The position numbers were made by a program, and so were the translations under genes. Source: CAVRXQ01 sp963831155 (GTDB taxonomy: Bacteria; Actinomycetota; Acidimicrobiia; Acidimicrobiales; Bog-793). Taken from it: a DNA stretch of 64,000 nucleotides. The DNA is taken from NCBI GenBank assembly GCA_963831155.1, contig CAWHOY010000005.1:930001-994000 (forward strand). The letters run 5' to 3'. The notes beneath the pieces are model-generated. The model saw only the letters and a program-made list of their open reading frames with translations, was not told where the DNA came from and ran no database searches. Of this stretch, positions 42,561 to 53,158 are shown piece after piece (position 1 is the first letter of the stretch; every line of letters starts with the position of its first letter).

Positions 42561-43439
42561 GTGACCGCCAACGGCGCAGGCGGCGTCGTTCGCTACCCGT
42601 CACCGACCGTTCTCGCCATCGGATCGCGTCGTTTCGACGTCGCAGATCGGGCGCTTGTCATGGGCATCGTCAACCGCACGCCCGATTCGTTCCTCGATAA
42701 CGGCGCAACGTTCGCGCTCGATCTCGCGCTCGAACGCGCCGAGCAGCTCATCGACGACGGCGCCGACGTCATCGACATCGGCGGGGTGAAGGCAGGCGTC
42801 GGCCCTTCGGTCCCCTCCGACCAGGAGATCGAACGCGTCCTCCCAGTCGTCGAAGGTCTAGCTGGGCGGTTCGACATCCCGATCTCGGTCGATACATGGT
42901 CGGCGAAGGTGGCCGACGTTTGTTTCGCTGCCGGGGCAAGCCTCGGCAATGACATCTCCGGCTTCGGGGATCCCGCCTACCTGCCGGTGGCGGCGCGTCA
43001 CGGCGCCTCCGTCGTGGCGACCCACATCCGACGGCGTCCTCGCATCGAGGACCCCGACCCGCGCTATCCGGGCGACGACGTTGTCGGTGCGGTCGCGACC
43101 TTTCTCAAGGACCATCTCGAGATGGCCCTGCTCGCCGGGATCCCGAGGGAACGGGTGCTTTTCGACGTCGGGCTGGACCTCGGCAAGTCGACGACGCAGT
43201 CGCTTGAACTCCTCCGCTCGACCGAGCGCTTCGCGATACTCGGCCAGCCGATGCTGCTCTCCGCGTCACACAAGGGATTCCTCGGGGACCTTTTCTCGCT
43301 GCCGGTCGCGGACCGCGAGGACGTCTCGCTGCTCGCCGTCGCCCTCGGAGTGGCGAAGGGGTGTCGCGTCGTCCGTGTCCACGACGTCAAGCGAACGAGG
43401 CGCATCGTCGACACCCTCGCGGCGGTGCTCGCCGCTTGA
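42561..43439 (+). CDS. Dihydropteroate synthase paralogue of FolP2 type
   Basis: 292-residue TIM-barrel protein of the pterin-binding family. It opens with MGIVNRTPDSFLDNGATF and has DIGGVKAG where ordinary dihydropteroate synthase has DxGGESTRPG. SVDTW replaces SVDTY/F, and SASHKGFLGD stands where the catalytic SRKxFLG loop would be. These differences are those of mycobacterial FolP2 (Rv1207), for which no synthase activity was found. It may therefore not make dihydropteroate. The GTG at 42561 follows the thioredoxin-TPR gene; the stop overlaps holA (TTGA). Ordinary folate-pathway neighbours (folE, folB, folK) are absent. Confidence 0.78.
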   Translation: MTANGAGGVVRYPSPTVLAIGSRRFDVADRALVMGIVNRTPDSFLDNGATFALDLALERAEQLIDDGADVIDIGGVKAGVGPSVPSDQEIERVLPVVEGLAGRFDIPISVDTWSAKVADVCFAAGASLGNDISGFGDPAYLPVAARHGASVVATHIRRRPRIEDPDPRYPGDDVVGAVATFLKDHLEMALLAGIPRERVLFDVGLDLGKSTTQSLELLRSTERFAILGQPMLLSASHKGFLGDLFSLPVADREDVSLLAVALGVAKGCRVVRVHDVKRTRRIVDTLAAVLAA

Positions 43440-44503
43440 GCAGCGACTATCTGCGCGGGCCGGGGGAGCCACACCCCGTCTACCTCGTGCACGGCGAGGA
43501 CCCGGGACTCGTGAGCCAGGAAGTCTCCGAACTGCTCGGCACGCTCGTCGCACTCGACGACGACGGTGCGATTCCCCTCGAGGAATACGGAGAGATCGCC
43601 GCCCGACAGGACCAGGTAGCCGAGGCGTTCGCGCTCGGTCCCGTTCTCGATGCCTGTCGCACGCCGCCGCTGTTCAGCTCGCGCCGGATCGTCGTCCTGC
43701 GCGATCTCTCGCTGCTCGACTCCGCGCAGGTGAAAGAGATCGCCACGTACCTAAGCGAACCCGCCGAAGGCGCCGTCCTCGTACTCGCATCACCCGGCAA
43801 GAAGGCGCCGACGGCGATTACCAAGGCGGTGGCGGCGGGCGGGCTCATCATCGATCCGAGCCCGCCGTCAGGGGCACGGGCCCGATCGGCGTGGTTCGCC
43901 CAACGGATCAAGTCGGCGCCGGTTCGCCCCGACCACGACGCGCTCGAACTCTTGGAGGAGCATCTCGGCCAGGATCTCGCCCGACTCGATGGCATCTTGA
44001 CAACCCTCGAGGCCGCGTACGGATCCCAGGCCAAGGTCTCGGCAAATGACGTCTCACCGTTCCTCGGTAGCGCCGGTTCGGTCGCACCCTGGGAACTCAC
44101 CGACGCGATCGACACCGGCGACGTCGACAAAGCGGTGCGTGCGCTCTCCCGGATGCTCGGACCGGGAATGCGCAGTCCGTTCCAGGTGCTCGCCACCCTC
44201 CACCGACACTTCGGCGCGATGTTGCGCCTCGACGGTTCGGACGCCGCGACCGACAAAGACGCCGCTGAGATAACCGGCATGAATCCGTTCCCCGCTGGAA
44301 AGGCGCTGCGCAACGGCCGACGTCTCGGACACGCCAAGATCGCCCGGGCCGTCGTTCTCCTCGCCGATGCCGACGTCGCGATGCGCGGCGAGTCAGGCTG
44401 GCCAGATCACGTCGTGATGGAGGTCCTCGTCGCGCGACTCGCGCGGCTCTCCGGATCGCCGATCACGGCGCGGACGCGCGCGAGGCGCGTGCGGACCAGG
44501 TGA
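43436..44503 (+). CDS. holA: DNA polymerase III delta subunit
   Basis: 355-residue clamp-loader subunit of the AAA+ fold without a functional ATP site. Its N-terminal domain begins with YLVHGEDPGLV (the HolA G-x-D/E signature) and continues with the FSSRRIVVLRDLSLL strand. The helical C-terminal collar has LGQDLARLDGILTTLEA, VSPFLGSAGSVAPWELTDAI and SPFQVLATLHRHFGAMLRL. It opens the sliding clamp. The TTG start at 43436 overlaps the folP2-like stop, and the frame upstream of it is unlike the family. Its stop overlaps the inositol phosphatase start (GTGA at 44500). Confidence 0.87.
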   Translation: MSSDYLRGPGEPHPVYLVHGEDPGLVSQEVSELLGTLVALDDDGAIPLEEYGEIAARQDQVAEAFALGPVLDACRTPPLFSSRRIVVLRDLSLLDSAQVKEIATYLSEPAEGAVLVLASPGKKAPTAITKAVAAGGLIIDPSPPSGARARSAWFAQRIKSAPVRPDHDALELLEEHLGQDLARLDGILTTLEAAYGSQAKVSANDVSPFLGSAGSVAPWELTDAIDTGDVDKAVRALSRMLGPGMRSPFQVLATLHRHFGAMLRLDGSDAATDKDAAEITGMNPFPAGKALRNGRRLGHAKIARAVVLLADADVAMRGESGWPDHVVMEVLVARLARLSGSPITARTRARRVRTR

Positions 44504-45318
44504 GAGAGACCGACGAGCTTGCCGCCGTCGCGAGGAGCGTCGCGATCAGCGCGGGCAGACTCGTGCTGCAAACCAACCGCGAGCGTCCCCCGCGCTCGGA
44601 GCTCATCGACGACGCGACGCGCAAATCGTCGGCCACCGATCTCGCGACGGCGTCTGACCGCGCGTCCGAGCGGTTCATCGTCGGTCAACTTCGCGCGCTG
44701 CGTCCGAACGACGCGATCCTCGGAGAGGAAGGAAGCGACGATTCCGGCACCTCCGGCCTGACATGGCTCGTCGATCCGATCGACGGGACGACGAACTTCG
44801 TTTACGACTTCCCCGCCTGGACGGTTTCGGTCGCCGTCGCCGACGACGAAGGTGCGGTTGCCGGCGCCGTCTACGAGCCGGTGCGCGACGAATGCTTCCT
44901 TGGGACGCGCGGGGGCGGATCGGCGCTGAACGGCCGCCTGCTCGGCCCACTTTCCCCGCCCGCTCTCGGCGAGGCGCTCGTCGCGACCGGATTCTCTTAT
45001 TCGCCGGAACGCCGCGTGCGCCAGGCGCGTCTTTTGCCGGTCGTGCTCAAAGAGGTGCGCGACATCCGCCGCGCCGGCTCCGCGTCGCTCGACTGTTGTT
45101 ACGTCGCCGCCGGACGGGTCGACGCGTTCTACGAGACCGCGCTGAAACCGTGGGACAGCGCGGCAGGAGAGCTCATCGCGCGCGAGGCGGGAGCCGCGTC
45201 GCGAATCGTCGACGGAATCATTGGCGACGACGCGACTCTCGTCGTCGCTCCCGAGCCGCTACTCGGCGCGCTCGTCGATCTCCTCATCGAGGCGGCGCGA
45301 ATCGCTTCACTACCATGA
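44500..45318 (+). CDS. Inositol monophosphatase-family phosphatase
   Basis: 272-residue lithium-sensitive-type phosphatase. Metal ligands are in GEEGSD (75-80), the signature DPIDGTTNF (92-100) and, near the C-terminus, the KPWDSAAGELIAREAG segment. Likely substrates are inositol-1-phosphate, 3'-phosphoadenosine-5'-phosphate or histidinol-phosphate; sequence alone does not decide. Histidinol-phosphatase HisN of actinobacteria belongs here too, but a PHP-type candidate is also present at 51844. The GTG start overlaps holA, and the pyrophosphatase gene follows 29 bases later. Confidence 0.83.
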   Translation: MRETDELAAVARSVAISAGRLVLQTNRERPPRSELIDDATRKSSATDLATASDRASERFIVGQLRALRPNDAILGEEGSDDSGTSGLTWLVDPIDGTTNFVYDFPAWTVSVAVADDEGAVAGAVYEPVRDECFLGTRGGGSALNGRLLGPLSPPALGEALVATGFSYSPERRVRQARLLPVVLKEVRDIRRAGSASLDCCYVAAGRVDAFYETALKPWDSAAGELIAREAGAASRIVDGIIGDDATLVVAPEPLLGALVDLLIEAARIASLP

Positions 45319-45347
45319 CGGCTCCAGACGATCGCACGGAGGTCTGA

Positions 45348-45839
45348 GTGGAGTTCGACGTTGTTGTCGAGATCCCGCGCGGCTCGCGCAACAAGTACGA
45401 GGTCGGCAAGGACGGCCGGATCCACCTCGACCGCGCCCTATTTACTTCGATGGTCTTTCCTTCCGAGTACGGCTACATCGACGGCACCCTTGCCGAAGAC
45501 GGCGACCCGCTCGACGCCATCCTGCTCACCGAGGAGCCGACCTTCCCTGGCTGCGTCGTCTGCGCCCGGCCGATCGCCCTTTTCCGGATGACCGACGAGA
45601 AGGGAACCGACGACAAGGTGGTGGCGGTGATCTCCGGCGACCCGCGCTTCGAGCGCTATCGCGACCTCTCGGATCTTTCTCAGTTCGAGCGCGACTACAT
45701 CCAGCAGTTCTTCGAGTCCTACAAGGCTCTCGAACCGGGCAAGTTCGTCGCGGATACCGATTGGGAGGCTCGCGCCGTCGCGGAACGGGTCATCGATGAA
45801 AGCCGCGACCGGCTGCCGGAGAATGATTGGCGCGACTGA
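45348..45839 (+). CDS. ppa: Soluble inorganic pyrophosphatase, family I
   Basis: 163-residue magnesium-dependent enzyme hydrolysing pyrophosphate to phosphate. It has VEIPRGSRNKYE (8-19), FPSEYGYIDGTL (37-48) and the signature EDGDPLDAILL (50-60) with the three Asp ligands. The GTG start is preceded by CGGAGG at a good distance. Immediately downstream, beyond a 213-base leader, lies the membrane proton-pumping pyrophosphatase, so both ways of using pyrophosphate are adjacent. Confidence 0.94.
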   Translation: MEFDVVVEIPRGSRNKYEVGKDGRIHLDRALFTSMVFPSEYGYIDGTLAEDGDPLDAILLTEEPTFPGCVVCARPIALFRMTDEKGTDDKVVAVISGDPRFERYRDLSDLSQFERDYIQQFFESYKALEPGKFVADTDWEARAVAERVIDESRDRLPENDWRD

Positions 45840-45855
45840 GACCGCGGCGCGTCAG

Positions 45856-45885
45856 TTGACAAAGTGTTGCCATCCGCCGCAATTT
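45856..45885 (+). promoter_or_regulatory. Candidate hppA promoter
   Basis: TTGACA (45856-45861) is a perfect -35 consensus. With 18 bases of spacing it is followed by CAATTT (45880-45885), a weak -10. It lies just after the ppa stop and would give a leader of roughly 160 bases for hppA. Confidence 0.4.
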
Positions 45886-45929
45886 CAAGATGCCACAATT
45901 CACCGAGCAGGTTCGAGATGCGCAGCTTG

Positions 45930-45989
45930 AGCAGCTAGGGTGACGTTTTCGCGCGCGCCGGCGGACGAAGCGGAAACCCTCCGGCTGCT
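45930..45989 (+). ncRNA. Structured hppA leader (candidate)
   Basis: The leader can fold into one long stem. AGCAGC (45930-45935) pairs with GCTGCT (45984-45989), GGG (45938-45940) with CCC (45977-45979), and TTTTCGC (45946-45952) with GCGGAAA (45970-45976) including one G-U pair, around a 17-base loop. A second hairpin, GACCG (46000-46004) with CGGTC (46031-46035), ends just before the AAAGGAGG ribosome-binding site. It matches no riboswitch class I can recognise. Function is unknown. Confidence 0.35.
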
Positions 45990-46052
45990 TAGCGTCTTCG
46001 ACCGTCGAGTGCCACACCGGCGGCGCGGCGCGGTCCGAAAGGAGGAAACGAG

Positions 46053-48425
<2,373 letters not shown>

Positions 48426-48440
48426 TCGGCGCGACGTGAG

Positions 48441-49772
48441 TCAGATTCGGATGTGGAATCGGCTCTCGATTTGCTTGACGACATACGAGCCGATGTACTC
48501 GCCGCCGCCCGGCAACGCGATGTGGATGCCGTCGGATGCGCGCACCTGCACCAATCCCTGCGGACCCGAGATGTACGTGACGTAGTGGCCGGACGGTGAC
48601 GAGAAGAGCCGCCACGTCGACACGTAGGTGACGCCGGGGTGACTCGCCGCCTGCTCCTCGAAGATCGCGTCCAGTACTTCCATGTCCGCAGAGAACGCTG
48701 GATCCTCCATGATCGGCATCCCCACCCAGAGCACATGCGCTCCGGCTGACGTCGCTTCCGACATCATTTGCGCGACGCGCTGCGCATAGATGCGGCGCCA
48801 CGGCGGGCTGCCGGCGACGTAGCCGACGTTCCCCTGCAACAGGCCGTTCCAGTCGTTCGCGCCGAGCATCACGACAACGAGTTTCGGGTGATATTGCTGC
48901 AGGTCGGCCTCGAGGTGGGCGGGCCAGTCGTAGTACGCGGGGTCGACGAGTCCCGTGCTTTCTTGCGCCGCGAGGACGAGTCGCACCCCCGGACTCGTCC
49001 CGATGACGTTGCCGAGCCCGTATCCGAGGTCCTCGCCGATCGAGTCACCGACGTCGAGGATGACTAGCGGTCGTGTCGGCGTCGGCTGTGCGAGCGGCGG
49101 AGGGCCAATCAATGGAGGTGGCTTCGTCGGGGGCGGCGCGCCAACGCGATTGGGTGCCGTCACCTTGATGTGCGCCGGGATCGGCGGAAGGGCCGACGCT
49201 ATCCGTGCCGGGGTGGTGGTCGTGGTCGTTGGCGGGATTGTCGTCGGAGTCGTCGACACCCCTCTAGGGTGCGCGAGCGTCGGGGTACCCGCTCGGCCGA
49301 GCGCGCGGTTCCCCCCGTCGACGAGGCGATCGAGTCCGAAGACGTCCTCGATCCGCATGATCGGACGCAACACCGACATCGCCGCTGTTCGACGCCCTCC
49401 GAGCGGCGAAGCGTTGGCCGAGTTGAAAAGTTGTCGGGCGTCGAACAGCGTCCACAGCGCAAAGCAGATGAGACCGACGGCGAGCGCATATCCCGCTGAA
49501 GAGACGGGCGTACGCGATCCTGGTTGGCCCCGTTTCGGAGGCGACGCCGAACGAGTGCGCGGTAGAGCTGTCGGCGACGCGGTGACTGGAGGCTTCGTGG
49601 TTCGCGATGCCGACGAGCGCGTCGCGCCGGTGCGTTGCTTCGCGGTCCGCGGTGACGAGGCGCGCTTGGTCGACGACCGCGACGCACCAGCTCGGGGAGC
49701 AGCGGGCTTCGCGCGCGCGGGCTGCGCCTTGCGCGGTTTGCCTGGGTTATTCGGCGGCTTGGAGTTCGGCAT
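48441..49772 (-). CDS. Membrane-anchored SGNH hydrolase (DUF459-like)
   Basis: 443 residues: a long cytoplasmic start rich in Lys, Arg, Pro, Ser and Ala (1-90), one membrane helix (about 93-113), a Thr/Pro-rich linker, and an extracytoplasmic SGNH domain. Catalytic blocks are GDSIGEDLG (Ser), GANDWNG (Asn) and SDGIHIALPGG (Asp and His). The preceding gene encodes an MBOAT acyltransferase; such pairs O-acylate surface polysaccharides, the MBOAT moving the acyl group across the membrane and the SGNH enzyme transferring it. The gap between the two genes is three bases. The glycan target is unknown but glycan genes are plentiful in this window. Confidence 0.82.
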   Translation of the reverse strand: MPNSKPPNNPGKPRKAQPARAKPAAPRAGASRSSTKRASSPRTAKQRTGATRSSASRTTKPPVTASPTALPRTRSASPPKRGQPGSRTPVSSAGYALAVGLICFALWTLFDARQLFNSANASPLGGRRTAAMSVLRPIMRIEDVFGLDRLVDGGNRALGRAGTPTLAHPRGVSTTPTTIPPTTTTTTPARIASALPPIPAHIKVTAPNRVGAPPPTKPPPLIGPPPLAQPTPTRPLVILDVGDSIGEDLGYGLGNVIGTSPGVRLVLAAQESTGLVDPAYYDWPAHLEADLQQYHPKLVVVMLGANDWNGLLQGNVGYVAGSPPWRRIYAQRVAQMMSEATSAGAHVLWVGMPIMEDPAFSADMEVLDAIFEEQAASHPGVTYVSTWRLFSSPSGHYVTYISGPQGLVQVRASDGIHIALPGGGEYIGSYVVKQIESRFHIRI

Positions 49773-49775
49773 GGC

Positions 49776-51212
49776 TCAAAACCGGTAGTAGATGAACGGC
49801 GCGACGCCCGGGGGTCCGAGCGTCGTGATGACGAGCAGCGATGCGGCGAGAACGGCGCCTTTCGTGGCGAGCCGCATCTGCGCGAACGCCTCCTGGGCAC
49901 GCCGCGGGAGATCCTTCGGCAGGTACTGCAGGGCGAGCGAACCGACGATGACCGCGACCACGGGGAATCGGACGAGCGGTGCCGCCTCGCCCCACGTCGT
50001 GAACAAACGCGAGATCAGCGTCGTCGCGTCGTTGAACGAATTCGCGCGGAAAAAGATCCACCCGAAACAGACGACCTGGAACGTGAAGAACCGCTCCCAC
50101 GCAAGCACCCACGTCCCTTGGCGTTCGAGGGGCAGACCATGCTTCGCGCGCCAGGATCGGCGCACATGCCCGAGGCTCTGTCCGAGCCCGTGGATGCCGC
50201 CCCAGATCACGAAGGTCCACGCCGCGCCGTGCCAGAGGCCGCCGAGCAGCATCGTGATCATGATGTTCCGGTAGGTCTGCCAGTTCTTGCCGCGATTGCC
50301 ACCGAGGGGGATGTACAGGTAGTCGCGCAGCCACGTCGACAGCGTGATGTGCCATCGGCGCCAAAAGTCTTGCAGCGAGCGTGCGGTGTATGGCGCATTG
50401 AAGTTCTGCGGGAAGCGGAAGCCGAGCAACAGCGCGCAACCGATCGCGATGTCGGTGTACCCCGAGAAGTCGCAATAGATCTGCACCGCGTATCCGTAGG
50501 TAGCAAGAAGGATCTCCGGAGCTGAGTGCGCGGAAGGCGAGTTGAAGACCGGATTCACGATCGCGGTCGCCACGTAGCTCGAGATGACGACCTTCTTGAA
50601 GAGCCCCGCCCAGATCAGGTAGGTGGCTTCGGGCATCTCGATCCGGCGCGGATCGCGCTTTTCGGCGCGTGTGATCTGGGGAAGGAGGTCCGATCCGCGC
50701 ACGATCGGCCCTGCAACAAGGTGCGGGAAGAAAGAGACGAACACTGCGACGTCGAGAGGCGGCGCGACCTCGAGACGGCGACGGTAGACGTCGATCACGT
50801 ACGAGAGCCCCATGAAGGTGAAAAACGAGATGCCTACGGGGAGCGTGATCTGCAGAAGAGAGACGGGCGCGCCGTGGATGCCGAGCTTGCTCAGCGTGTT
50901 GTCGGCCGTAACCGAGAAGAAGTCGTAGTACTTGAACCAGCCGAGCAACCCGAGCTCGCAGATGACCGTCGCGACGAGGAAGGTGCGGCGGGCGCGCTCA
51001 TTCGGCGCGCGATTGATGAGGATCGCGCCGACGGTCGTAAAGACCGTCGAAGCGGCGAGCAGGAAGACGAATCGCCAGTCCCACCACGAGTAAAAGAGGT
51101 AGCTCGCGGCGAGGATAAACAGCTTCCAGGCGACTTTGTACGGGCGGAGGAACCAGTTCCCGAGGAAGACGATCCCGAAAAAGATCGCGAAATCGATCGT
51201 CGGGAACAGCAC
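49776..51212 (-). CDS. MBOAT-family O-acyltransferase (AlgI-like)
   Basis: 478-residue polytopic membrane protein. It has the family features SFFPHLVAGPIVRGSDLLPQ, YCDFSGYTDIAIGCALLLGF, NFNAPYTARSLQDFWRRWHI and the catalytic His in LGGLWHGAAWTFVIWGG. AlgI relatives load acyl groups from the cytoplasm for O-acetylation of alginate, peptidoglycan or teichoic acids. The open frame begins 45 codons further 5', but the GTG at 51212 follows AAAGGCGG and starts with the expected first helix. It is coupled to the SGNH gene and divergent from whiB across 278 bases. Confidence 0.88.
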   Translation of the reverse strand: MLFPTIDFAIFFGIVFLGNWFLRPYKVAWKLFILAASYLFYSWWDWRFVFLLAASTVFTTVGAILINRAPNERARRTFLVATVICELGLLGWFKYYDFFSVTADNTLSKLGIHGAPVSLLQITLPVGISFFTFMGLSYVIDVYRRRLEVAPPLDVAVFVSFFPHLVAGPIVRGSDLLPQITRAEKRDPRRIEMPEATYLIWAGLFKKVVISSYVATAIVNPVFNSPSAHSAPEILLATYGYAVQIYCDFSGYTDIAIGCALLLGFRFPQNFNAPYTARSLQDFWRRWHITLSTWLRDYLYIPLGGNRGKNWQTYRNIMITMLLGGLWHGAAWTFVIWGGIHGLGQSLGHVRRSWRAKHGLPLERQGTWVLAWERFFTFQVVCFGWIFFRANSFNDATTLISRLFTTWGEAAPLVRFPVVAVIVGSLALQYLPKDLPRRAQEAFAQMRLATKGAVLAASLLVITTLGPPGVAPFIYYRF

Positions 51213-51352
51213 CCCACCGCCGCCTTTCAACGACCCGCGACCGACGGGTCGACGGCAGAATAGTGCAGAAAACCCCCGCTCAGTGGCATAGCGCCGGAGG
51301 AACGCCCTGGTAGTGAGGGTGGACGATGTCCTGAGCAGGAAAGACACACTGC

Positions 51353-51381
51353 TTGTGCGGCATCGCCTCGACGCATACGAT
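51353..51381 (+). promoter_or_regulatory. Candidate whiB promoter
   Basis: TTGTGC (51353-51358) and TACGAT (51376-51381) are separated by exactly 17 bases in the divergent gap between the MBOAT and whiB genes. The rest of this gap shows only the CRP-like site listed separately. Confidence 0.35.
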
Positions 51382-51460
51382 CACCTTCCGCCGGAGAGGG
51401 CACGGGTAAGCGCACGTCTTCGAATTGGCAGGTTCGTGCGCCTAGGGGGCCGTCCTTCCT

Positions 51461-51476
51461 TGTGAAGTAGTTCACG
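51461..51476. promoter_or_regulatory. CRP-like binding site ahead of whiB
   Basis: TGTGA-N6-TCACG (51461-51476) matches nine of the ten consensus bases of a cAMP-receptor-protein site (TGTGA-N6-TCACA), and contains the exact inverted repeat GTGAA-GTAG-TTCAC. It ends 14 bases before the whiB ATG, just upstream of GGAGG. In M. tuberculosis whiB1 is a direct target of the CRP homologue Rv3676. Confidence 0.5.
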
Positions 51477-51490
51477 AAGACGGAGGACAG

Positions 51491-51811
51491 ATGCTCGTCG
51501 AGAGTCGCCGTGGCGGGAGCGTGGCGCTCACGTGGACACGCACCATCGACTGGGACATCGACGACTGGCGCAACCGCGCCGCCTGCAAAGACACCGACCC
51601 CGACCTGTTCTTTCCTGTCGGCACGACCGGTCAGGCAATCGAACAGATCGAAGCAGCGAAGGCCGTCTGTGACGCGTGCGAAGCGCGCACCGAATGCCTC
51701 GAGTTCGCGCTGGCCACGAACCAGGAATCAGGAGTGTGGGGCGGAGCGTCCGAAGAGGAACGCCGCAAGCTTCGCAAGGCCTGGCTCGCCTCGCACCGGC
51801 GAGCGTCTTAA
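51491..51811 (+). CDS. WhiB1-like iron-sulfur transcription regulator
   Basis: 106 residues with the WhiB arrangement C-x27-C-x2-C-x5-C (Cys 32, 60, 63, 69) for a [4Fe-4S] cluster, the DPDLFFPVG segment, the GVWGG turn (81-85) and a basic C-terminal tail that binds DNA. LFFPVGTTGQA and GVWGGASEEER match mycobacterial WhiB1 best among the WhiB subfamilies. WhiB1 proteins bind the principal sigma factor and respond to nitric oxide. The ATG follows a strong GGAGG; a GTG ten codons later is a less likely start. No partner gene is adjacent. Confidence 0.88.
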   Translation: MLVESRRGGSVALTWTRTIDWDIDDWRNRAACKDTDPDLFFPVGTTGQAIEQIEAAKAVCDACEARTECLEFALATNQESGVWGGASEEERRKLRKAWLASHRRAS

Positions 51812-51843
51812 AAGTTCATCGGCACCGGGCCGACGCGCTCCTT

Positions 51844-52758
51844 TTAGTCCGAAACCGAGCTCTCGTGAACAACGGGGTCGTCAAGCGCGACCTCGTGGCC
51901 CCGCCGATTGCGGAAAGCCCGCAACGTCGTGTAGCCCGCTCCAACGGCGATCTTTCGAAGCTCTGACGAGCGCGACGCGACGTTCGTCGGTCCGTGCGCG
52001 TCGGACGCCGTCGTGACGGGAACTCCTCGGCGAAAGAAGCGATCGAGAAGGCCGATCGCTGGAAACTGCTCGTCGCAGATCGCTCGCCAACCTCCCGAAG
52101 AGATCTCGGCTGCCATCGCGGACGCCGCGGCAGCCGCAGCGATGCGGTCGTGACATTCGTCGACCGCCGCAGGTGAGGGTATGTAGCCAGCCATCTTCAC
52201 GAAGTCGGGATGCGCGAGGACGTCGCAACTCCCGGTCGCCGCCAACTCTTCGAGTGCCTCGGTGTAGGCGCGCCAGACGTCCTCGACCTCGCGACGCTTC
52301 CACTCGGCCATCGCCACCTCGTCGCGCGTGAGGTCGAAGTTCCAGCGCCCGATCCAGTGGACCGAACCCAAGAGGACGTCGAAGGGATACCCGGACAGCA
52401 ACGCGCCGACCGCGTCCATTTGTCCCTCGTAGTAGTCGACTTCAAGACCGATCACGACTGGCAGGCCGGCTCGTTTTGCCGCCATCGCCGCCTCGACGTA
52501 CTCGTCGAGATCCGCTGTTGCGTGATGCGCGAAGTACCCCGCCATGGTCGCGACGAACTCCGGGTTCGGATCGTCCTTCCAAAAGTCCCCAACACAGGCG
52601 TGACCCTGGCGAAAGCGGAAGAAATGCTCGGTGAGCGCGATCTCCTCGACCCCTTGGGCTCTGGCGTTTTCGCAGTAGACCGCGAGCCGCTCGAGCCGCA
52701 GTTCAAGAGGATCAGCTTTCTCCGGATGTGGCCACAGGTGGACGTGGTAGTCGAGCAT
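51844..52758 (-). CDS. PHP-domain phosphatase, histidinol-phosphatase-like
   Basis: 304-residue PHP-superfamily metal phosphoesterase. It has YHVHLWPHP at the start (metal-binding His pair), LTEHFFRF, GLEVDYYEG (66-), LGSVHWIGRWNFD, DVLAHPDFVKMAG and the terminal ASDAHGP motif. The SVHW and AHPD motifs are those of HisK-type histidinol-phosphatases. No other histidine gene is nearby, so the substrate could be another phosphate ester. A longer frame exists, but the ATG at 52758 begins directly at the metal motif. DUF3107 lies just upstream on the same strand. Confidence 0.78.
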   Translation of the reverse strand: MLDYHVHLWPHPEKADPLELRLERLAVYCENARAQGVEEIALTEHFFRFRQGHACVGDFWKDDPNPEFVATMAGYFAHHATADLDEYVEAAMAAKRAGLPVVIGLEVDYYEGQMDAVGALLSGYPFDVLLGSVHWIGRWNFDLTRDEVAMAEWKRREVEDVWRAYTEALEELAATGSCDVLAHPDFVKMAGYIPSPAAVDECHDRIAAAAAASAMAAEISSGGWRAICDEQFPAIGLLDRFFRRGVPVTTASDAHGPTNVASRSSELRKIAVGAGYTTLRAFRNRRGHEVALDDPVVHESSVSD

Positions 52759-52787
52759 TGGGGTGCGTAATTGAGGGACCGAGTCGA

Positions 52788-53024
52788 TTACGGGGCGCCG
52801 AATCCGACCCGGCGCTCCTCGCCGTCCCCTCCGACCTCGACCCAAGCGATTTTGGCCGTCGGAACACCGACCCTCCGACCACGACGATCGGTGAGCCACA
52901 GCACGCTCTCGGGTTCGGCCAAGACGTCCTCGATCTCCTGCAAAACCTTGTCGCGCGACGCATCATCGCCGAGCTCCACATCGAGTTCCTTCGTCGTCTG
53001 GATGATGCCGATGCGAACGTCCAC
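52788..53024 (-). CDS. DUF3107 protein
   Basis: 78 residues, matching the small actinobacterial DUF3107 family: IGIIQTTKELDVEL start, a helix with QEIEDVLAEPESVLWLTDRRGRRVGVP and KIAWVEVG at the end. Function is unknown. Family members often lie near helicase or regulatory genes. GTG start at 53024 with GAGAGGTGG ahead of it. Twenty-nine bases separate it from the PHP gene, and it is divergent from the NfeD gene. Confidence 0.8.
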   Translation of the reverse strand: MDVRIGIIQTTKELDVELGDDASRDKVLQEIEDVLAEPESVLWLTDRRGRRVGVPTAKIAWVEVGGDGEERRVGFGAP

Positions 53025-53158
53025 GTCCCACCTCTCTCAAGGGCCGGCGCCCATCGTATGAGAAAGGTGGAGAACGCCTGCCGTTAGGATTGTGGTCACG
53101 CGACGCGCGCGACGGTGCGGAAGGTGGCACCGATGGCGAGCGCCGTCGAGGAGGTCAC

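Noticed and set aside
45840..46052. Fluoride riboswitch ahead of hppA
   Set aside because: The family sometimes precedes pyrophosphatase genes, but I could not find its conserved GGNGATGG and paired segments in this leader.
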